A program made the position numbers and the translations under genes. This document shows, in pieces, positions 27,867-38,475 of a stretch of DNA of 64,000 bases (position 1 is its first letter; each line of letters starts with the position of its first letter). Origin of the DNA: Flavobacteriales bacterium (GTDB taxonomy: Bacteria; Bacteroidota; Bacteroidia; Flavobacteriales_F; PHOS-HE28); the NCBI GenBank assembly GCA_016703005.1, contig JADJCX010000009.1, positions 1 through 64,000 on the forward strand, read 5' to 3'. A model generated the notes under the pieces. It ran no database searches, was not told where the DNA came from, and saw only the letters and a program-made list of their open reading frames with translations.

Positions 27867-28301
27867 TCAATTGTAGATCCGCAGTGTCGTTCCGTTGAAC
27901 GTTGTATTGTACAACTGTAAGCCGAGCGCGGCCGGACCTTGGGTGACGCTTCCGTCGATGATCAGGAAGCCCGAGCCGCAGCACGTAGTATCGCGCGCGG
28001 TCACTTGGGTATCATCAACATGCACCTGGCAGTCGTTCTCAGGTTGATAGGTGCAGTGACGGTCCATGGCGGTGAACTCATCCATGGTCTTACGGTATAC
28101 GATGATCCCGCGACTTCCACCGGTGATATAGATCCAGCCGCCAGGCACTTGCAGGTCCACATACGCCGGATTATTCACGTTGAACTGTATATCCACCTGC
28201 GTGTATGGAACGCCGCCCCGCTCCTCCTTCTTACAGGAAGGTGAAAGGACGATGACGACCGCCAAGGCGATCAATAAAATGGTCGACGGACGTATGAACA
28301 T
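27867..28301 (-). CDS. Rieske-fold-like lipoprotein with degenerate cluster ligands
   Basis: A 144-residue lipoprotein (signal ILLIALAVVIVLSPSCKK, Cys at about residue 23). The body matches small Bacteroidota proteins annotated as Rieske 2Fe-2S: VPGGWIYITGGSRGIIVYR, MDRHCTYQPENDC, DTTCCGSGFLIIDGS, GPAALGLQLYNTTF. Canonical Rieske ligands are CxH and CxxH. Here the first pair reads C-T-Y and the second C-C-G-S, so both His are missing and a normal cluster is unlikely. Its function is unknown. A TACTTTAG box lies 22 bases upstream. Confidence 0.75.
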   Translation of the reverse strand: MFIRPSTILLIALAVVIVLSPSCKKEERGGVPYTQVDIQFNVNNPAYVDLQVPGGWIYITGGSRGIIVYRKTMDEFTAMDRHCTYQPENDCQVHVDDTQVTARDTTCCGSGFLIIDGSVTQGPAALGLQLYNTTFNGTTLRIYN

Positions 28302-28368
28302 GCTGACGTAGAACGTTGAGGGGCTAAAGTAGGTATGCACGGCCCCGGACGACCTTAATCTTGTGCCC

Positions 28369-28668
28369 ATGAAACGCCGCATTCTCCGGTTCCTGCTCCT
28401 CGCATTCTTGACCAGCGCCTCACCGGCGGTCATGCATGCGCAAGAGGGCATTGGCAAAAAAGAGGCGGAACGTATACAGGCCAAGAAGGAGAAAGAGGAC
28501 AAGAAGGCGGTTAAGGTCAAGGAGAAATAGGATCGCAAACGGCACTTGGGCATACAGGACAAGGCCACGCGTAAACGGATCAAGCAGAACACCAAGCGCG
28601 CCAACAAACACGGAACCAACACGCATCGGGATCCGTTCTTCGTGCGCCTGTTCGGAAGGCGGCATTGA
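28369..28668 (+). pseudogene. Small basic secreted protein interrupted by an in-frame TAG
   Basis: ATG 28369 opens a signal peptide (LRFLLLAFLTSASPAVMHAQ) and a Lys/Glu-rich stretch, stopping at TAG 28528 after 53 codons. The same frame continues for 45 more codons to a TGA at 28666, encoding a very basic segment (LGIQDKATRKRIKQNTKRAN, then DPFFVRLFGRRH). That segment is what I expect at the end of small secreted basic proteins in this phylum. A Tyr-to-stop substitution (TAT or TAC to TAG) would explain it. Whether the stop is real, an error, or read through cannot be told here. A TAATCTTG element precedes the ATG. Confidence 0.6.
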
Positions 28669-28865
28669 TCGGACGTGTATACCGGGCACTGATGTTCGCG
28701 AAGCAGTTGTGACGGGCCTCGCTTGAGTTGCCGATATATTTCGCCATCATGATGTGTATGATGAGCGGCAAAACTGTCGTGCGGCCGGGGCGCGGATCTC
28801 GGGCAACCTTCGGAAACCAGCCACTGGCGCGGGTTTCAGAAGATTTGCTCATATCGGGATCTTTC

Positions 28866-28873
28866 TATCTTTA
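28866..28873 (+). promoter_or_regulatory. -7 promoter box (TATCTTTA) for the TonB/T9SS cluster
   Basis: Close match to the Bacteroidota -7 element, 45 bases before ATG 28919. The roughly 200 bases between 28669 and here hold no convincing gene. Confidence 0.5.
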
Positions 28874-28918
28874 CCGCCCCTCGTTGCAACCCTTCACTGA
28901 TCGTAAAATCTCAAGTTG

Positions 28919-31900
28919 ATGGTGAGAAGGCTACTCTCCCTGACTGCCCTTTGCATTCTTTCGGCCACCGCCTTCGCCCAAGTGGGGGCGGGTAGCCTCA
29001 AGGGCACAATAACCGATGCGAAGTCGGGTGAACCACTGCCGTTCGTGAACGTGCTGGTGGAGAACAAAGGCACACAAGTAGCAGGCGGCGCCACCGATTT
29101 TGATGGTGTATACCTGATCAAGCCCATTGAACCGGGCACCTACGATGTGAGCTTCAATTACGTCGGATATCAACCCGTGAAGCAGACCGGGGTGGGGTGA
29201 TCAACGGTAACAAGATCACCTTCTTGGACATCAAAATGGAGAGCGGCCTTGAACTGAAGGAGTTCAAAGTGGTGAAGTATCAAGTACCGCTGATCGAGCG
29301 TGATGGTGGGGCGAGCGGTGGAACGGTTACCCGTGACCAGATCAGCAAGATGCCCGGCCGTACAGCCAACAGTATCGCCTCGACCGTTGCTGGTGCCAGC
29401 ACGGCAGGTACCGGCGGCGGAATCAGCATCCGCGGTTCCCGTACCGAGAACACGTACTACTACATTGATGGCGTGAAGGTGCCCGCAGGCGCGGGAACAG
29501 GCCTTCCCAAGAGCGCAATTGAAGAGGTGCAGGTGATCACAGGTGGTGTACCGGCCAACTACGGCGACGTTACTGGCGGGGTGATCAGCATCACCACCCG
29601 GGGTCCCAGCCGCACGTTCTTCGGCGGACTGGAATACTTGACCTCTGGCTGGAAGGTTGGAGAGGATATCACGGATATCGTTGGTTTGGATGCGTATGCG
29701 TTCAACCAACTCGAGGGTAGCATAAGTGGTCCGGTGTTCTTCAAGAAGGACAGCGTCGGCAATAAGACCAAACCTCTGTTGGGCTTCTTCCTCAGTGGTC
29801 AGTACACGAACGTGGTGGATGAGGGCCCGCAGTACATCCACGATCCGCGGGTCAAAAAAGAAGTGCGCGATCGACTCCTTGCGGAACCACTGACCGTGCG
29901 CGATGTTGCTGGACAGCCAACTGCGTTCTACAACGCGAACGACCTCACCAGCGCCGATATGGAAGAATTGCGCACACGCCAGAACGCGGGGCGCACCAGC
30001 TATTTGGCAACGGCCAAGGTGGATATCACCACCACCCCGACGGTGAACCTCACGGTCGGTGGTTCGTTCGAGTACAGTAAACAACAGGATTACAGCCGCA
30101 ACAACAGCCTGTTGAACGCGGAGAACAACAACCGCTCACGGGACCTGACCTGGCGCGGTTTCGTGCGGTTCACCCAGCGCTTCAATCAACGACAAGAAGA
30201 CGATGTCGAAGGTTCTACCGCCAAGAAGGGGGGTATCAAGAACGCTTTCTATAGTGTGCAGATCGACTACTCGCGGTTCGATAGCCGGGATGAGGATCCC
30301 GTCCATGGTGATCGCTTATTCGATTACGGACACATTGGCAAGTTCGAGACTTACCGTCGGAACAACTACACTTTCAACGCGGAGCAGGAAGCCTTCGTAC
30401 AAGATGGATGGCGCGACACCTTGGTAACCTTCGAAGCGAGCGATCTCAACCCGGATGTTGCCGCGGTCACTTCCCAGTATTTCAACCTGTTCGAGCAAGA
30501 GCCCAGCAACATCTTCGATCCGACCCAAGAAGATGGACCGTACACCAACTTCGATGCTATCCAGAGCGGACAAGGCATCCTGAACGGTGGTGGACCCGAT
30601 CGCGTGTACGCATTGTACAACAACATCGGTAGCCTTGCGAATACCTATCGCAAGCGCCAAACGGATCAGCTCCGCCTTTCGGCCACTGGCAGCGCTGATA
30701 TCGGACAACATGCGGTGAGCGTTGGTATTGAATATGAGCAGGTAACATCCCGCGATTACAACTTGGCACCCGTTGGTCTTTGGGGGCTGGCGCGCGGCTT
30801 GGCGAATAACCACATCAGGGAGATCGACGAAAGCATCTCCACCTACAACTACATCTTCGGGCAGTACCCCTTCATTGACCACCCGCGCTTGATCGGCGAT
30901 GACCAATCTTACTTCGACTCCCAATTGCGCGATGTGCTCGGTCTTGATGTCAACGGATCGGATTTCATCAATCTCGATGCGATCGACCCCTCACTCCTGT
31001 CGATCGACATGTTCAGCGCCGATGAATTGATCAATAGCGGCGAGAACATCTTCACCGCTAGCGGCGGCTTGGTCAACTCTTACCATGGTTATGACCACAC
31101 CGGTAACAAGATCGTTGGTCGCCCTTCATTGGATGATTTCTTCAACGATGTGGATGCCAACGGCAACCACACACGGTTGCAGGCGCCCTTCCAGCCGATC
31201 TACATCGCCGGTTACATCATGGACAAGTTCGCCTTCGACGACATCATCTTCAACGTGGGTGTGCGCGTTGACCGCTACGATGCGAACCAAAGCGTGCTGA
31301 AGGACCCTTACCTGCAACAACTCGCATATACCGCAGGAAGCAGCGTGCCGCTGGGCGATGGGCAGATCAGCCAGCAACTGGCCAACCGTCCCGGCAACAT
31401 CGGCGATGACTTCGTGGTGTATGTGAACGACTTCACCAATCCAAGCGCGGTTGTTGGATATCGTGATGGTGATGACTGGTACAATGCACTCGGTGAGCGC
31501 GTTACCGACCCCTCGGTGCTGCGCTCCGCGAGCGGCATTCAGCCATATCTGATCAACAAAGGCAACGATGGCCAATTGGCCGGTAGCCGGTTGAACCAGA
31601 ACGCATTCAAGGATTACGACCCCGTGGTGAATTTCATGCCGCGCGTGGCCTTCAGTTTCCCGATCAGCGATGAGGCGGTATTCTTCGCACACTACGATGT
31701 ATTGACCCAGCGCCCGACCAACGCGAGCCGCTTGGACTTGCTGAACTATGCCTACGTGCAGACCACGGGCAACACCATCAACAACCCCAATCTGAGGCCA
31801 ACGAAGACCATCGACTACGAACTCGGCTTCCAACAGGTGCTTACTAAGAGCAGTTCGTTGAAGATCTCGGCGTTCTATCGCGAATTGCGCGACATGATCC

Positions 31901-32685
31901 AAGTGCGGAACATGACCGAGGCTTGGCCAGTGAGTTACAAGACCTTCGACAACATCGACTTCGGGACGGTCAAGGGCTTCACGCTGACGTATGACCTGCG
32001 CCGCACCGGCAACGTGTGGATGCGCGCCTCCTACACCCTTCAGTTCGCGGATGGTACTGGTAGCGATGTGAACACCAGCTTGGCGTTGGTGAACAGCGGC
32101 CAACCAAACCTGCGCACCATCGCACCGCTGAACTTCGACCAGCGTCATAAGTTCCAAGTGACCACGGACTTCCGTTATGGATCTGGTAAGGACTACAATG
32201 GCCCCATGCTATTCGGCAAGCCCATACTCCAGAGCACCGGTGTCAACGTGGTGACTCTCCTCGGCAGCGGTACACCGTACAGCCCCAGCAGCCGCATCAT
32301 CAACGAGGGCGAGGGTGTCGGAAGCCACAGCCTCAACGGCAGCATCAATGGCAGCCGTTTGCCGTGGCAATTCACCATGGACCTGCAATTGGACCGCGAC
32401 ATTCCGCTGAGCTTCGGCAAAGGCGAGGACAAGGCCAAGAGCGCCAACTTGAACATCTATCTGCTGGTTACCAACGTGCTGAACACACGCAACGTAACGG
32501 GCGTATGGCGCGGAACCGGTGCACCGGATGACGACGGCTACTTGGCCGCTGCACAGTACCAGAACGAGATCAACGGCAAGGACAATCCCGACGCCTACCG
32601 CGACCTATACGCATTGAAAGTTGACGATCCAGGCAATTATGGCGCTCCTCGCACGGCACGCTTGGGTATCCGATTCGATTTCTGA
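28919..32685 (+). CDS. Large TonB-dependent receptor with carboxypeptidase-like domain (frameshifted)
   Basis: An outer-membrane receptor of about 1255 residues once repaired. The signal peptide (LLSLTALCILSATAFAQ) and the CarboxypepD_reg-like domain (GSLKGTITDAKSGEPLPFVN, GTYDVSFNYVGYQPVKQTGVG) are in one frame, which stops at 29198. The plug (TANSIASTVAGAS, GISIRGSRTENTYYYIDGVK) and a long barrel ending RLGIRFDF are in the next frame from 29197. Adding one G to the GGGG run at 29194-29197 joins them as T-G-V-G-V-I-N-G-N. It probably forms an operon with the two genes that follow. The ligand is unknown. No SusD partner is present. Confidence 0.88.
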
Positions 32686-32704
32686 TCAACCCCATTCCAG
32701 GGAC

Positions 32705-35700
32705 ATGAACCACACGAACCTTATGCGCACGTCGGCCGCTGTATTGACCATGGCTTTTGCCATTGGCCAGTCGACCGCTCGCGAGAACGAAACCGGCCGC
32801 AGTGTAAGCCGGACGAACGGCCAAGCAAAAGCTGCCGGGTGTTCACCTTCCACCCATCGGGTTGAACTTGACTTGAACAACGTTCGCGCCCTGATCGAAA
32901 CGGGTGGCAACATGTGGCAAGATCGTTCCAGCCCCGGGGGTGCGGCGTACGAAGTACCTAAAACAGATGACCGATCCGGACCCCATGCTTTGTTTGCGGG
33001 ATCGCTTTGGATGGGTGGCCTTTCACCGGATAACCAACTGAAACTGGCCGCCGTTCGCTTTCGCCAAGTAGGCAATGATTTTTGGCCCGGCCCGCTCACG
33101 AATACGGGAGATGCTTCGATCGAGCCCGAGGTGTGCACGTTCTATGACAAGTCGTGGAAGACCGCCCGTAAGGATGTTGCTGCACACAATGCCTATTACA
33201 TCTGCTTGGGGGACCCGAACTGCAACGTGAGCGTTGAGTACCCGGGCTACTTCGCGCCGCCCGTGTTCTACGAGTGGCCCGCTATCGGTGATGTAGCCGC
33301 TGGTCAGGATCTCTACATCGCCCCATTCAACGACTTCAACAACGACGGTGATTATAACGTTGACGATGGTGACTCGCCCGGATACGATCTGGACGGCTCC
33401 ATCGATTGCAAGGCTCGGTTCCGGGAGGATGCGATCCCCCTTTTCGGTGACGAGAACATCTGGTGGGTGTTCAATGACAAGGGGAATGCCCACACCGAGA
33501 CAAGTGGACAGCCCATCGGCATGGAGATCCGTGCACAGGCTTTTGCGTTCGCGACGAACGACGAGGTGAACAACATGACCTTTTACAACTACGTGGTCAT
33601 CAACCAAGGCACCCAAACCCTCACGAATACCTACTTCGGACAGTGGGTCGACCCGGATCTGGGTTGCGCGAACGATGATTACGTGGGTTGCGATGTGCAA
33701 CGCGGCTTGGGATACGCCTACAACGGTGCCGATAACGACGCAGGTGCTGCCTGTGCAGGTGGAGCAGCAGGATATGGGCTCCAGCCTCCTGCTATCGGGA
33801 TGGATTTCTTTGAAGGTCCGTTCCAGGATTACGACGGGGTCGACAATCCATTGAGCACCACTGATTGTGCCTTGGCCCGCGCCGGTGACGGGATCCCATA
33901 TGCCGGCATCGGCATTGGATACGGAGATACCGTAGTGGACAACGAGCGCTATGGCATGCGTGCTTTCCTCTATCACAACAATGCAACGGGAAATCAGGCT
34001 ACCCAAGATCCAGCTATCGCCGTTGACTATTACAACTTCCTACGTGCGATCTGGAAAGACAACTCCCCGAACCTCTATGGAGGTACCGGTCACGTCAGTT
34101 CGGCCGGAGCCGATCCGAATACGCCCGCTCAGTACATGTTCCCCGGCGAAAGTGATCCGTTGGGCTGGGGCACGAACTGCGTACCTCAAGCGCCATGGTC
34201 AGAGGAAACGGAAGGGAACGCCGCTGGCGACCGCCGCTTCATTCAAGCAGCTGGGCCTTTTACGCTTGAGCCGGGTGCGTACAACAACATCACCGTAGGT
34301 GCAGTTTGGGCTCGCGCCAACGCAGGTGGCCCGATCGCAAGCGTAGAGGAAGTAAGGAAGGCCGACGATAAGGCGCAATCACTTTTCGATAACTGCTTCA
34401 AGATCCTCAACGGCCCGGACGCTCCTGATCTGAATCTTGTGGAATTGGACCGCGAGTTGATCCTGCAGATCGAAAACCTCAGTACGAGCAACAACAACAT
34501 AAATACTCCTGAGGATTACTTGGAACTCGACCCCGCGATCCCGACCAGTGCGAACGATCGTTTCTACCGCTTTCAGGGCTACATGGTCTACCAGCTCGCC
34601 AATGCGGAAGTATCGGCGAACGAATTGACCGACCTGAACAAGGCGCGCTTGATCTACCAAGGTGATATCGAAGATGGTGTCGGGCAATTAGTGAACTACA
34701 CGTATGACCCTCAGATCGAATTGCCGGTGCCGGTTGAAATGGTGAATGGCGCGGACGAGGGAATTGCCCACTCGATCCGTGTCACCGAGGACAAGTTCGC
34801 CCAAGGCGATGCGCGCTTGATCAACTTCAAGACTTACTACTTCATGGCCATCTCATACGGATACAACGAGTGGCAGGCGTACAATCCCGTTGCGTTCACC
34901 GGCCAGCCCTTCCCATTCAAGTCGAGCCGCAAACGTGGTGATGGCAGCGAGATCGGAGTGTTCTCCGGTATACCGCACAAGCCCGCTCCCGCCAATGGCG
35001 GCACCATACAACAATCCCCTTACGGACAAGGCTTCCCCTTGACCCGCGTGGAAGGCGATGGCAATGCGGAGAACAGGGTTGAACTGGATGAGAGCACCAT
35101 TGATGCGATCATGTCCAGCAACATCTGGCGAAAGGACGAACTTCTGTTCAAGGCTGGACTTGCACCCGTAAATGTGAAAGTGATCGACCCATTGAACGTT
35201 CCCAAGAGCCGATTCGAATTGTGGATGACAGACTCCACCCAGAACGATCTCGAGGATGCGCAATGGAAGCTCGTGGCATTGGACATTGATCGCACAGGCG
35301 GGCCCAATGGTGAACCGGACGGTGCCCCTGATACGGTGAGGAGCGAACGCTCTATCCTTGTCTTGAACGAACAACTCGTGCCGGACTGGGGGTTGTCTGT
35401 AACGATCCAACAGTACAATTTCCCGGATGCCGGTGCTCAGTTCACTGAACCCATCGATGCAGGCACTTGGACATTTGATGGCGCTCCTTGGTGCTACGGC
35501 GTCCCTGATCAGGAAGGCGAGACACCGTTCAACTGGATCCGCGCAGGTACTAGTGATGAAGAAGGCAACAGTTACAACGATTACCTCGGCGAGGATGACG
35601 AGGAGATCTACGAAGGCATTCTGGAGGGCATGTGGGCGCCATGGGTACTGTGCGGCGATACCGCCTTCCAACCTTGTTCCAAGGACTTGGCGCTATCGCG

Positions 35701-36811
35701 TAACGTATCCAGGATCTCGGCGTCCAGACCTACGTTGATCGTCATGACGCCTGATAAGAACCGCTGGACGCGCTGCCCTGTTCTGGAGAACGAAGAGAAC
35801 CCTGATGCGGCCGAAGGTGGAGTGGAGAAGAATCACTTGCGCAGTGGGGCCAGTGTCGATAAGAACGGGATCCGTTCCGGTCAGCCCGGATGTAACGAGA
35901 GCGAAGCCCAACTGACATCCGCTACCGGCATGGGCTGGTTCCCCGGCTACGCCATCGACATCACAAGTGGTGAACGCTTGAACATGGCATTCAGCGAGAA
36001 CAGCTTCTACGGTGGTGCCATCGGTCGCGACTTCTTGTTCAACCCCGACGACCGTCTGACCACCAACTTGGGTGAACCATTGTTCGGCGGCTGCCACTGG
36101 ATCTATGTGTTCAACAACATGGATCGCACCAATGCGACAGGTCCCGGCAATTTCATGCCTCACTACGACCAAGGCCAATACTCCATCACACAATTGAACA
36201 CTAACACCACCACGAGCCGCCGGAACATGTTCCGCTCTACTAGCTGGGTGGGCAGTGTGATGATGGCACCCGGACTCTCGATGCTCTCTCCGCAGAATGG
36301 GTTGATCCCGAATGAGAGCCGCATTCTGTTGCAGACCAAGCAGCCGTACACGGAGTACGTTGATCCCTATGCAGGCTACAACCCGCACATCCCCGAGAAC
36401 CCGAACGGGCTCAGGAACAACGGCCGTCCGTTGTACACCTTCAAGAGCGATGGTCAAGCAACACTTACCGAGCTGAACGACGTAGCGGTGGATGCCTTGG
36501 ACATCATCGGTATTGTACCCAACCCGTACTACGCATTCAGCGGTTATGAGACCAGCCGTTTGGACAACAGGGTCAAGTTCATCAACCTGCCTCAGACCTG
36601 TAAGATCCGCATCTTCAATGTGAGCGGTACGCTGATCCGTCAGTACGATAAAGACAACGATCTGACTTTCTTGGATTGGGACCTGCGTAACGGTAACACC
36701 GTACCGATCGCCGGTGGCACATACATCTGCCACATCGATGTGCCGGGCGTAGGCGAGAAGGTGATCAAGTGGTTCGGCGTGATACGACCGGTGGACCTCC
36801 AGAATTTCTGA
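32705..36811 (+). CDS. Very large secreted protein with FlgD-like C-terminal domain
   Basis: A 1368-residue extracellular or surface protein. A short signal-like N-terminus (SAAVLTMAFAIGQSTA) leads into repeated beta-rich segments with Asp/Asn-rich, probably calcium-binding stretches (APFNDFNNDGDYNVDDGDS). Paired Cys are scattered through the first half. The C-terminal ~110 residues form a FlgD Ig-like or T9SS tail-like domain (IIGIVPNPYYAFSGYE, IRIFNVSGTLIRQYDKDN, GGTYICHIDVPGVG) ending in VDLQNF. It sits 19 bases after the TonB receptor and 31 before the PorV-type gene, an order I recall in other Bacteroidota. Export by the type IX system is likely; the exact job is unknown. ATG 32723 is an alternative start. 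Confidence 0.8.
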   Translation: MNHTNLMRTSAAVLTMAFAIGQSTARENETGRSVSRTNGQAKAAGCSPSTHRVELDLNNVRALIETGGNMWQDRSSPGGAAYEVPKTDDRSGPHALFAGSLWMGGLSPDNQLKLAAVRFRQVGNDFWPGPLTNTGDASIEPEVCTFYDKSWKTARKDVAAHNAYYICLGDPNCNVSVEYPGYFAPPVFYEWPAIGDVAAGQDLYIAPFNDFNNDGDYNVDDGDSPGYDLDGSIDCKARFREDAIPLFGDENIWWVFNDKGNAHTETSGQPIGMEIRAQAFAFATNDEVNNMTFYNYVVINQGTQTLTNTYFGQWVDPDLGCANDDYVGCDVQRGLGYAYNGADNDAGAACAGGAAGYGLQPPAIGMDFFEGPFQDYDGVDNPLSTTDCALARAGDGIPYAGIGIGYGDTVVDNERYGMRAFLYHNNATGNQATQDPAIAVDYYNFLRAIWKDNSPNLYGGTGHVSSAGADPNTPAQYMFPGESDPLGWGTNCVPQAPWSEETEGNAAGDRRFIQAAGPFTLEPGAYNNITVGAVWARANAGGPIASVEEVRKADDKAQSLFDNCFKILNGPDAPDLNLVELDRELILQIENLSTSNNNINTPEDYLELDPAIPTSANDRFYRFQGYMVYQLANAEVSANELTDLNKARLIYQGDIEDGVGQLVNYTYDPQIELPVPVEMVNGADEGIAHSIRVTEDKFAQGDARLINFKTYYFMAISYGYNEWQAYNPVAFTGQPFPFKSSRKRGDGSEIGVFSGIPHKPAPANGGTIQQSPYGQGFPLTRVEGDGNAENRVELDESTIDAIMSSNIWRKDELLFKAGLAPVNVKVIDPLNVPKSRFELWMTDSTQNDLEDAQWKLVALDIDRTGGPNGEPDGAPDTVRSERSILVLNEQLVPDWGLSVTIQQYNFPDAGAQFTEPIDAGTWTFDGAPWCYGVPDQEGETPFNWIRAGTSDEEGNSYNDYLGEDDEEIYEGILEGMWAPWVLCGDTAFQPCSKDLALSRNVSRISASRPTLIVMTPDKNRWTRCPVLENEENPDAAEGGVEKNHLRSGASVDKNGIRSGQPGCNESEAQLTSATGMGWFPGYAIDITSGERLNMAFSENSFYGGAIGRDFLFNPDDRLTTNLGEPLFGGCHWIYVFNNMDRTNATGPGNFMPHYDQGQYSITQLNTNTTTSRRNMFRSTSWVGSVMMAPGLSMLSPQNGLIPNESRILLQTKQPYTEYVDPYAGYNPHIPENPNGLRNNGRPLYTFKSDGQATLTELNDVAVDALDIIGIVPNPYYAFSGYETSRLDNRVKFINLPQTCKIRIFNVSGTLIRQYDKDNDLTFLDWDLRNGNTVPIAGGTYICHIDVPGVGEKVIKWFGVIRPVDLQNF

Positions 36812-36842
36812 TGCGGACGGAAACGACAACGAAGCGATCGAC

Positions 36843-37898
36843 ATGAAAACGAACAACATGACCCGGACCTTGACCTTGCTGACGATCAGCGCGGTACTTG
36901 GTGCTCCCGCATATGCAGGTAATCCGGATCGCGCCGGGCAGGCCGGTGGCTCTCAGTTGCTCATCAATCCTTGGGCACGCAGCAGCGGTTGGGGATTGGC
37001 CAATACGGCTGCGTTGCGTGGCGTGGAAGGCATGTTCGGGAATGTGGCCGGCTTGGCCCACACGAACAAGACCGAGATCCTGTTCACCAATACCCGTTGG
37101 CTGGAAGGCGCGGGCGTCAGTGTGAACTCGATCGGCCTTGGCCAGAAGATGGGTGAGAGCGGTGTCCTCGGCATCAGCGCTACCGTGATGTCGTTCGGCG
37201 ACCTGCCCGTTACCACGGATGCGCAACCCGAAGGTGGCTTGGGTACCTACCGCCCAACAATGAGCAACATCGGGCTTGCCTACGCCAAGACATTCAGCAA
37301 CAGCATCTATGGTGGATTGCTGGTGCGCGTGGCCAGCGAGAGCATAGCCAATGTGCGTGCAACAGGCGTATGCTTCGATGCGGGCATCAACTATGTAACC
37401 GGTGAACGGGACAATGTGAAATTCGGTATCGCACTGAAGAACGTCGGTCCTGCCATGCGCTTTGCCGGTGACGGCTTGGGGGTTCAAGGTCTCGTGACTT
37501 CCGGAAGCGATGAGTTGACCCTGCAGCAGCGCAGCGAGCGGTTCGAGTTGCCCAGCATGCTCACCATCGGGGGTGCGTACGACATCCAGTTGGCTGAAAT
37601 GCACCGCCTTACCCTGGCGGGTACTTATGTAAGCAACTCGTTCACACTGGATCAAGGCCTTTTTGGTGTGGAGTATGCCTTCAAGAAGATCTTCCACCTG
37701 CGTGGCGGATACCTCTGGGAGAAGGATATCACCGACGCCGAGGCCCGTTCAACCGTGTTCACCGGTCCAAGCGCTGGTCTTAGCGTCGACTTCCCTTTCG
37801 GCGCCGAGAAGAAAAGTGCCATCGCCATCGACTACGCTTACCGGACCACTAACCCCTTTGCCGGGGTGCACTGCATCGGATTGCGCGTGAGTCTCTGA
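36843..37898 (+). CDS. PorV/PorQ family outer-membrane barrel protein
   Basis: A 351-residue outer-membrane protein. Signal peptide (LTLLTISAVLGAPAYAG), then a conserved N-terminal segment (GSQLLINPWARSSGWGLANT, MFGNVAGLAHTNKTEILFTN) and FadL-like strands through to the terminal (GLRVSL). PorV shuttles type IX cargo from the translocon to the attachment complex; paralogues such as PorQ and PorP-linked barrels also exist, and I cannot tell which this is. Being last in the TonB receptor/secreted-protein cluster suggests it is dedicated to the neighbouring 1368-residue protein. Confidence 0.85.
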   Translation: MKTNNMTRTLTLLTISAVLGAPAYAGNPDRAGQAGGSQLLINPWARSSGWGLANTAALRGVEGMFGNVAGLAHTNKTEILFTNTRWLEGAGVSVNSIGLGQKMGESGVLGISATVMSFGDLPVTTDAQPEGGLGTYRPTMSNIGLAYAKTFSNSIYGGLLVRVASESIANVRATGVCFDAGINYVTGERDNVKFGIALKNVGPAMRFAGDGLGVQGLVTSGSDELTLQQRSERFELPSMLTIGGAYDIQLAEMHRLTLAGTYVSNSFTLDQGLFGVEYAFKKIFHLRGGYLWEKDITDAEARSTVFTGPSAGLSVDFPFGAEKKSAIAIDYAYRTTNPFAGVHCIGLRVSL

Positions 37899-37910
37899 CC
37901 CATACCGACC

Positions 37911-37918
37911 TACATTCG
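37911..37918 (+). promoter_or_regulatory. -7 promoter box (TACATTCG) ahead of greA
   Basis: Consensus element just upstream of a strong hairpin. If used, transcription would begin inside the hairpin's left arm. The nearest downstream gene is greA at 38002. Confidence 0.35.
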
Positions 37919-37919
37919 C

Positions 37920-37951
37920 GAAGAGGATCCGCCGGGCGGCGGATCCTCTTC
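37920..37951 (+). terminator. Rho-independent terminator after the PorV-type gene
   Basis: A perfect 14-bp stem (arms GAAGAGGATCCGCC and its complement, loop GGGC) followed by CTTTCTTTC. It closes the TonB receptor/secreted protein/PorV unit and separates it from greA. Confidence 0.85.
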
Positions 37952-38001
37952 CTTTCTTTCAACCGAGCCCTGAAACGTGGGGACCCAGAATACCATCGGC
38001 G

Positions 38002-38475
38002 ATGAGTACCGCATACTACACCGAGGAAGGCCTGCGCAAACTGCAGGAAGACCTGCACCGCATGAAAACGGTGGATCGCCGGCACCTGAGCCAGCAGATC
38101 GCTGACGCCCGTGATAAGGGCGACTTGAGCGAGAATGCCGAATACCACGCGGCCAAGGAAGACCAAGGGTTGCTGGAGGCGCGCATAGCGAAGCTGGAGA
38201 ACGTGGTCGCCAATGCGCGCATTATTGAAGCCGGGCAGTTGGAAGAAGGCCGAGTGTACATCCACAGCAAGGTGATGGTGCGGATCATGGACAACAACAC
38301 CAACCGCGAATTCACCTTGGTGGCCGAAAGCGAAGCGGACATCAAGATGGGCAAGATCAGCGTGGGCTCCCCCATCGGGAAGGGGCTGCTCGGGAAAAGC
38401 AAGGGCGATGTGGCGGAAGTGGCCACCCCCACCGGCAGCACCATGCGGCTGGAGATCATCGAGATCAGTCGCTGA
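38002..38475 (+). CDS. greA: Transcription elongation factor GreA
   Basis: Binds backtracked RNA polymerase and stimulates transcript cleavage. The N-terminal coiled coil carries the acidic tip in ADARDKGDLSENAEYHAAKE, the catalytic signature of the family, and the C-terminal FKBP-like domain contains EADIKMGKISVGSPIGKGLLGKSKGDV. Length 157 is standard. The stop TGA overlaps the next ATG (TGATG), so it is co-translated with the HIT protein. Confidence 0.96.
   Translation: MSTAYYTEEGLRKLQEDLHRMKTVDRRHLSQQIADARDKGDLSENAEYHAAKEDQGLLEARIAKLENVVANARIIEAGQLEEGRVYIHSKVMVRIMDNNTNREFTLVAESEADIKMGKISVGSPIGKGLLGKSKGDVAEVATPTGSTMRLEIIEISR

Noticed and set aside
28728..28919. A 63-codon frame upstream of the large TonB receptor
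   Set aside because: No ribosome site, no recognisable residues, and it contains the promoter of the next gene.
29180..29210. Programmed -1 frameshift in the TonB receptor or in clpP
   Set aside because: The GGGG-TGA and AAAAAG contexts permit slippage, but eight genes show indels in both directions with no shared stimulatory structure. A sequence error explains all of them.
37911..37951. Regulatory leader hairpin of greA
   Set aside because: The TACATTCG box invites this reading, but the stem is followed by a T-rich tract, sits 20-50 bases after the PorV stop and is better explained as a terminator.
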